This document shows positions 62,274-62,446 of a DNA stretch of 62,446 bases, piece by piece. Where the stretch lies: contig RFFC02000019.1 of NCBI GenBank assembly GCA_005518205.2, forward strand, positions 1 through 62,446, read 5' to 3'. Position numbers and translations under genes: made by a program. This DNA comes from Hormoscilla sp. GUM202 (GTDB lineage Bacteria; Cyanobacteriota; Cyanobacteriia; Cyanobacteriales; Desertifilaceae). A model generated the notes under the pieces. The model was given only the letters and a program-made list of their open reading frames with translations. It did not search any database and had not been told where the DNA came from. The stretch's first letter is position 1. The number at the start of each line of letters is the position of its first letter.

Positions 62274-62446
62274 TTCTCTAGTTCTTGGTTCTCGGGCACA
62301 GGGCTACGTGTCCTACGCGATCGCAGCGTCAGTACCGGGTGCATCTCATATTTGCGTCGCTCCCCTCACCCTAAAGGGTCCGGCTACACGAACAAAGCCC
62401 CAGCTCCCCGGGTAACGCCCCCTCCGCTGCGCAGGGGCTAGATTAC
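62274..62446. other. Repeat-rich end of window
   Basis: CCCTAAAGGGTCCGGCTACA and AGCTCCCCGGGTAACG are fragments of spacer repeats also seen near 4900 and 12750. No gene seen. Confidence 0.5.

Overview
The window looks like a chromosomal stretch of a filamentous, Oscillatoriales-like cyanobacterium. The octamer GCGATCGC (HIP1) is frequent in coding and spacer DNA. The gene set includes Ycf34, a CobA-HemD fusion, a CobL fusion, CbiM/CbiQ, a phosphoribulokinase-like remnant, and RTX and dockerin-type surface proteins, and it is rich in short palindromic repeats. An unusual share of the genes is broken by small indels, in-frame stops or repeat insertions (about seventeen pseudogenes or remnants). 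That suggests a lineage with relaxed selection, such as a host-associated or small-population strain, although assembly error could explain some single-base cases.

Layout. 1-2.3 kb: the end of a secreted LRR-RTX protein and a remnant of a second RTX protein. 2.3-12.6 kb: a corrin/cobalt block, with cobH (broken), cobL, a cobalt-uptake operon (lipoprotein, small membrane-anchored protein, cbiM, cbiQ, no cbiO), coaE and cobA-hemD. It is interrupted by a truncated sigma factor, a defective IS1-family element and a broken phosphatase. 12.6-15.6 kb: an unknown fragment and a type II restriction-modification pair (C5 methyltransferase plus BsuBI/PstI-like nuclease). 15.6-21.3 kb: a 42/43-bp tandem array flanked by MITE ends, then a betaine-type osmoprotectant ABC system with duplicated binding proteins, a MITE inside the cluster and one permease turned around. 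21.5-34.8 kb: a histidine kinase, a large S53-like protease with Calx-beta and RTX repeats, a dockerin protein, a fresh ISL3 insertion, a TPR-glycosyltransferase and an OmpR-type regulator.

34.8-46 kb: tandem metallophosphoesterases, a broken SGNH hydrolase carrying three in-frame palindromic insertions, a GST, IS1 copy 2 with an 8-bp target duplication, cca, ycf34, a kinase/WD40 remnant, a toxin-like pair, tsaB, an OppC permease and a broken HD hydrolase. 47-51.8 kb: an RND efflux pump. 51.9-62.4 kb: three tRNA genes and, between the two tRNA-Val genes, a nest of mobile DNA. Here an IS630 element is interrupted by an ORF-less group II intron, and an IS607-type tnpA/tnpB element is interrupted in tnpB by a group II intron carrying a reverse transcriptase. 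A phosphoribulokinase-like pseudogene follows, running in frame into radC.

The most striking signals are at least two MITE families (one with a 9-bp target duplication), a dispersed GCGCAGCGTGGCGC-type palindrome that enters coding sequence both in frame and as a gene breaker, two defective IS1 copies of which one clearly moved recently, the paired nested group II introns, and the LRR gene whose constant DNA framework alternates with variable inserts.
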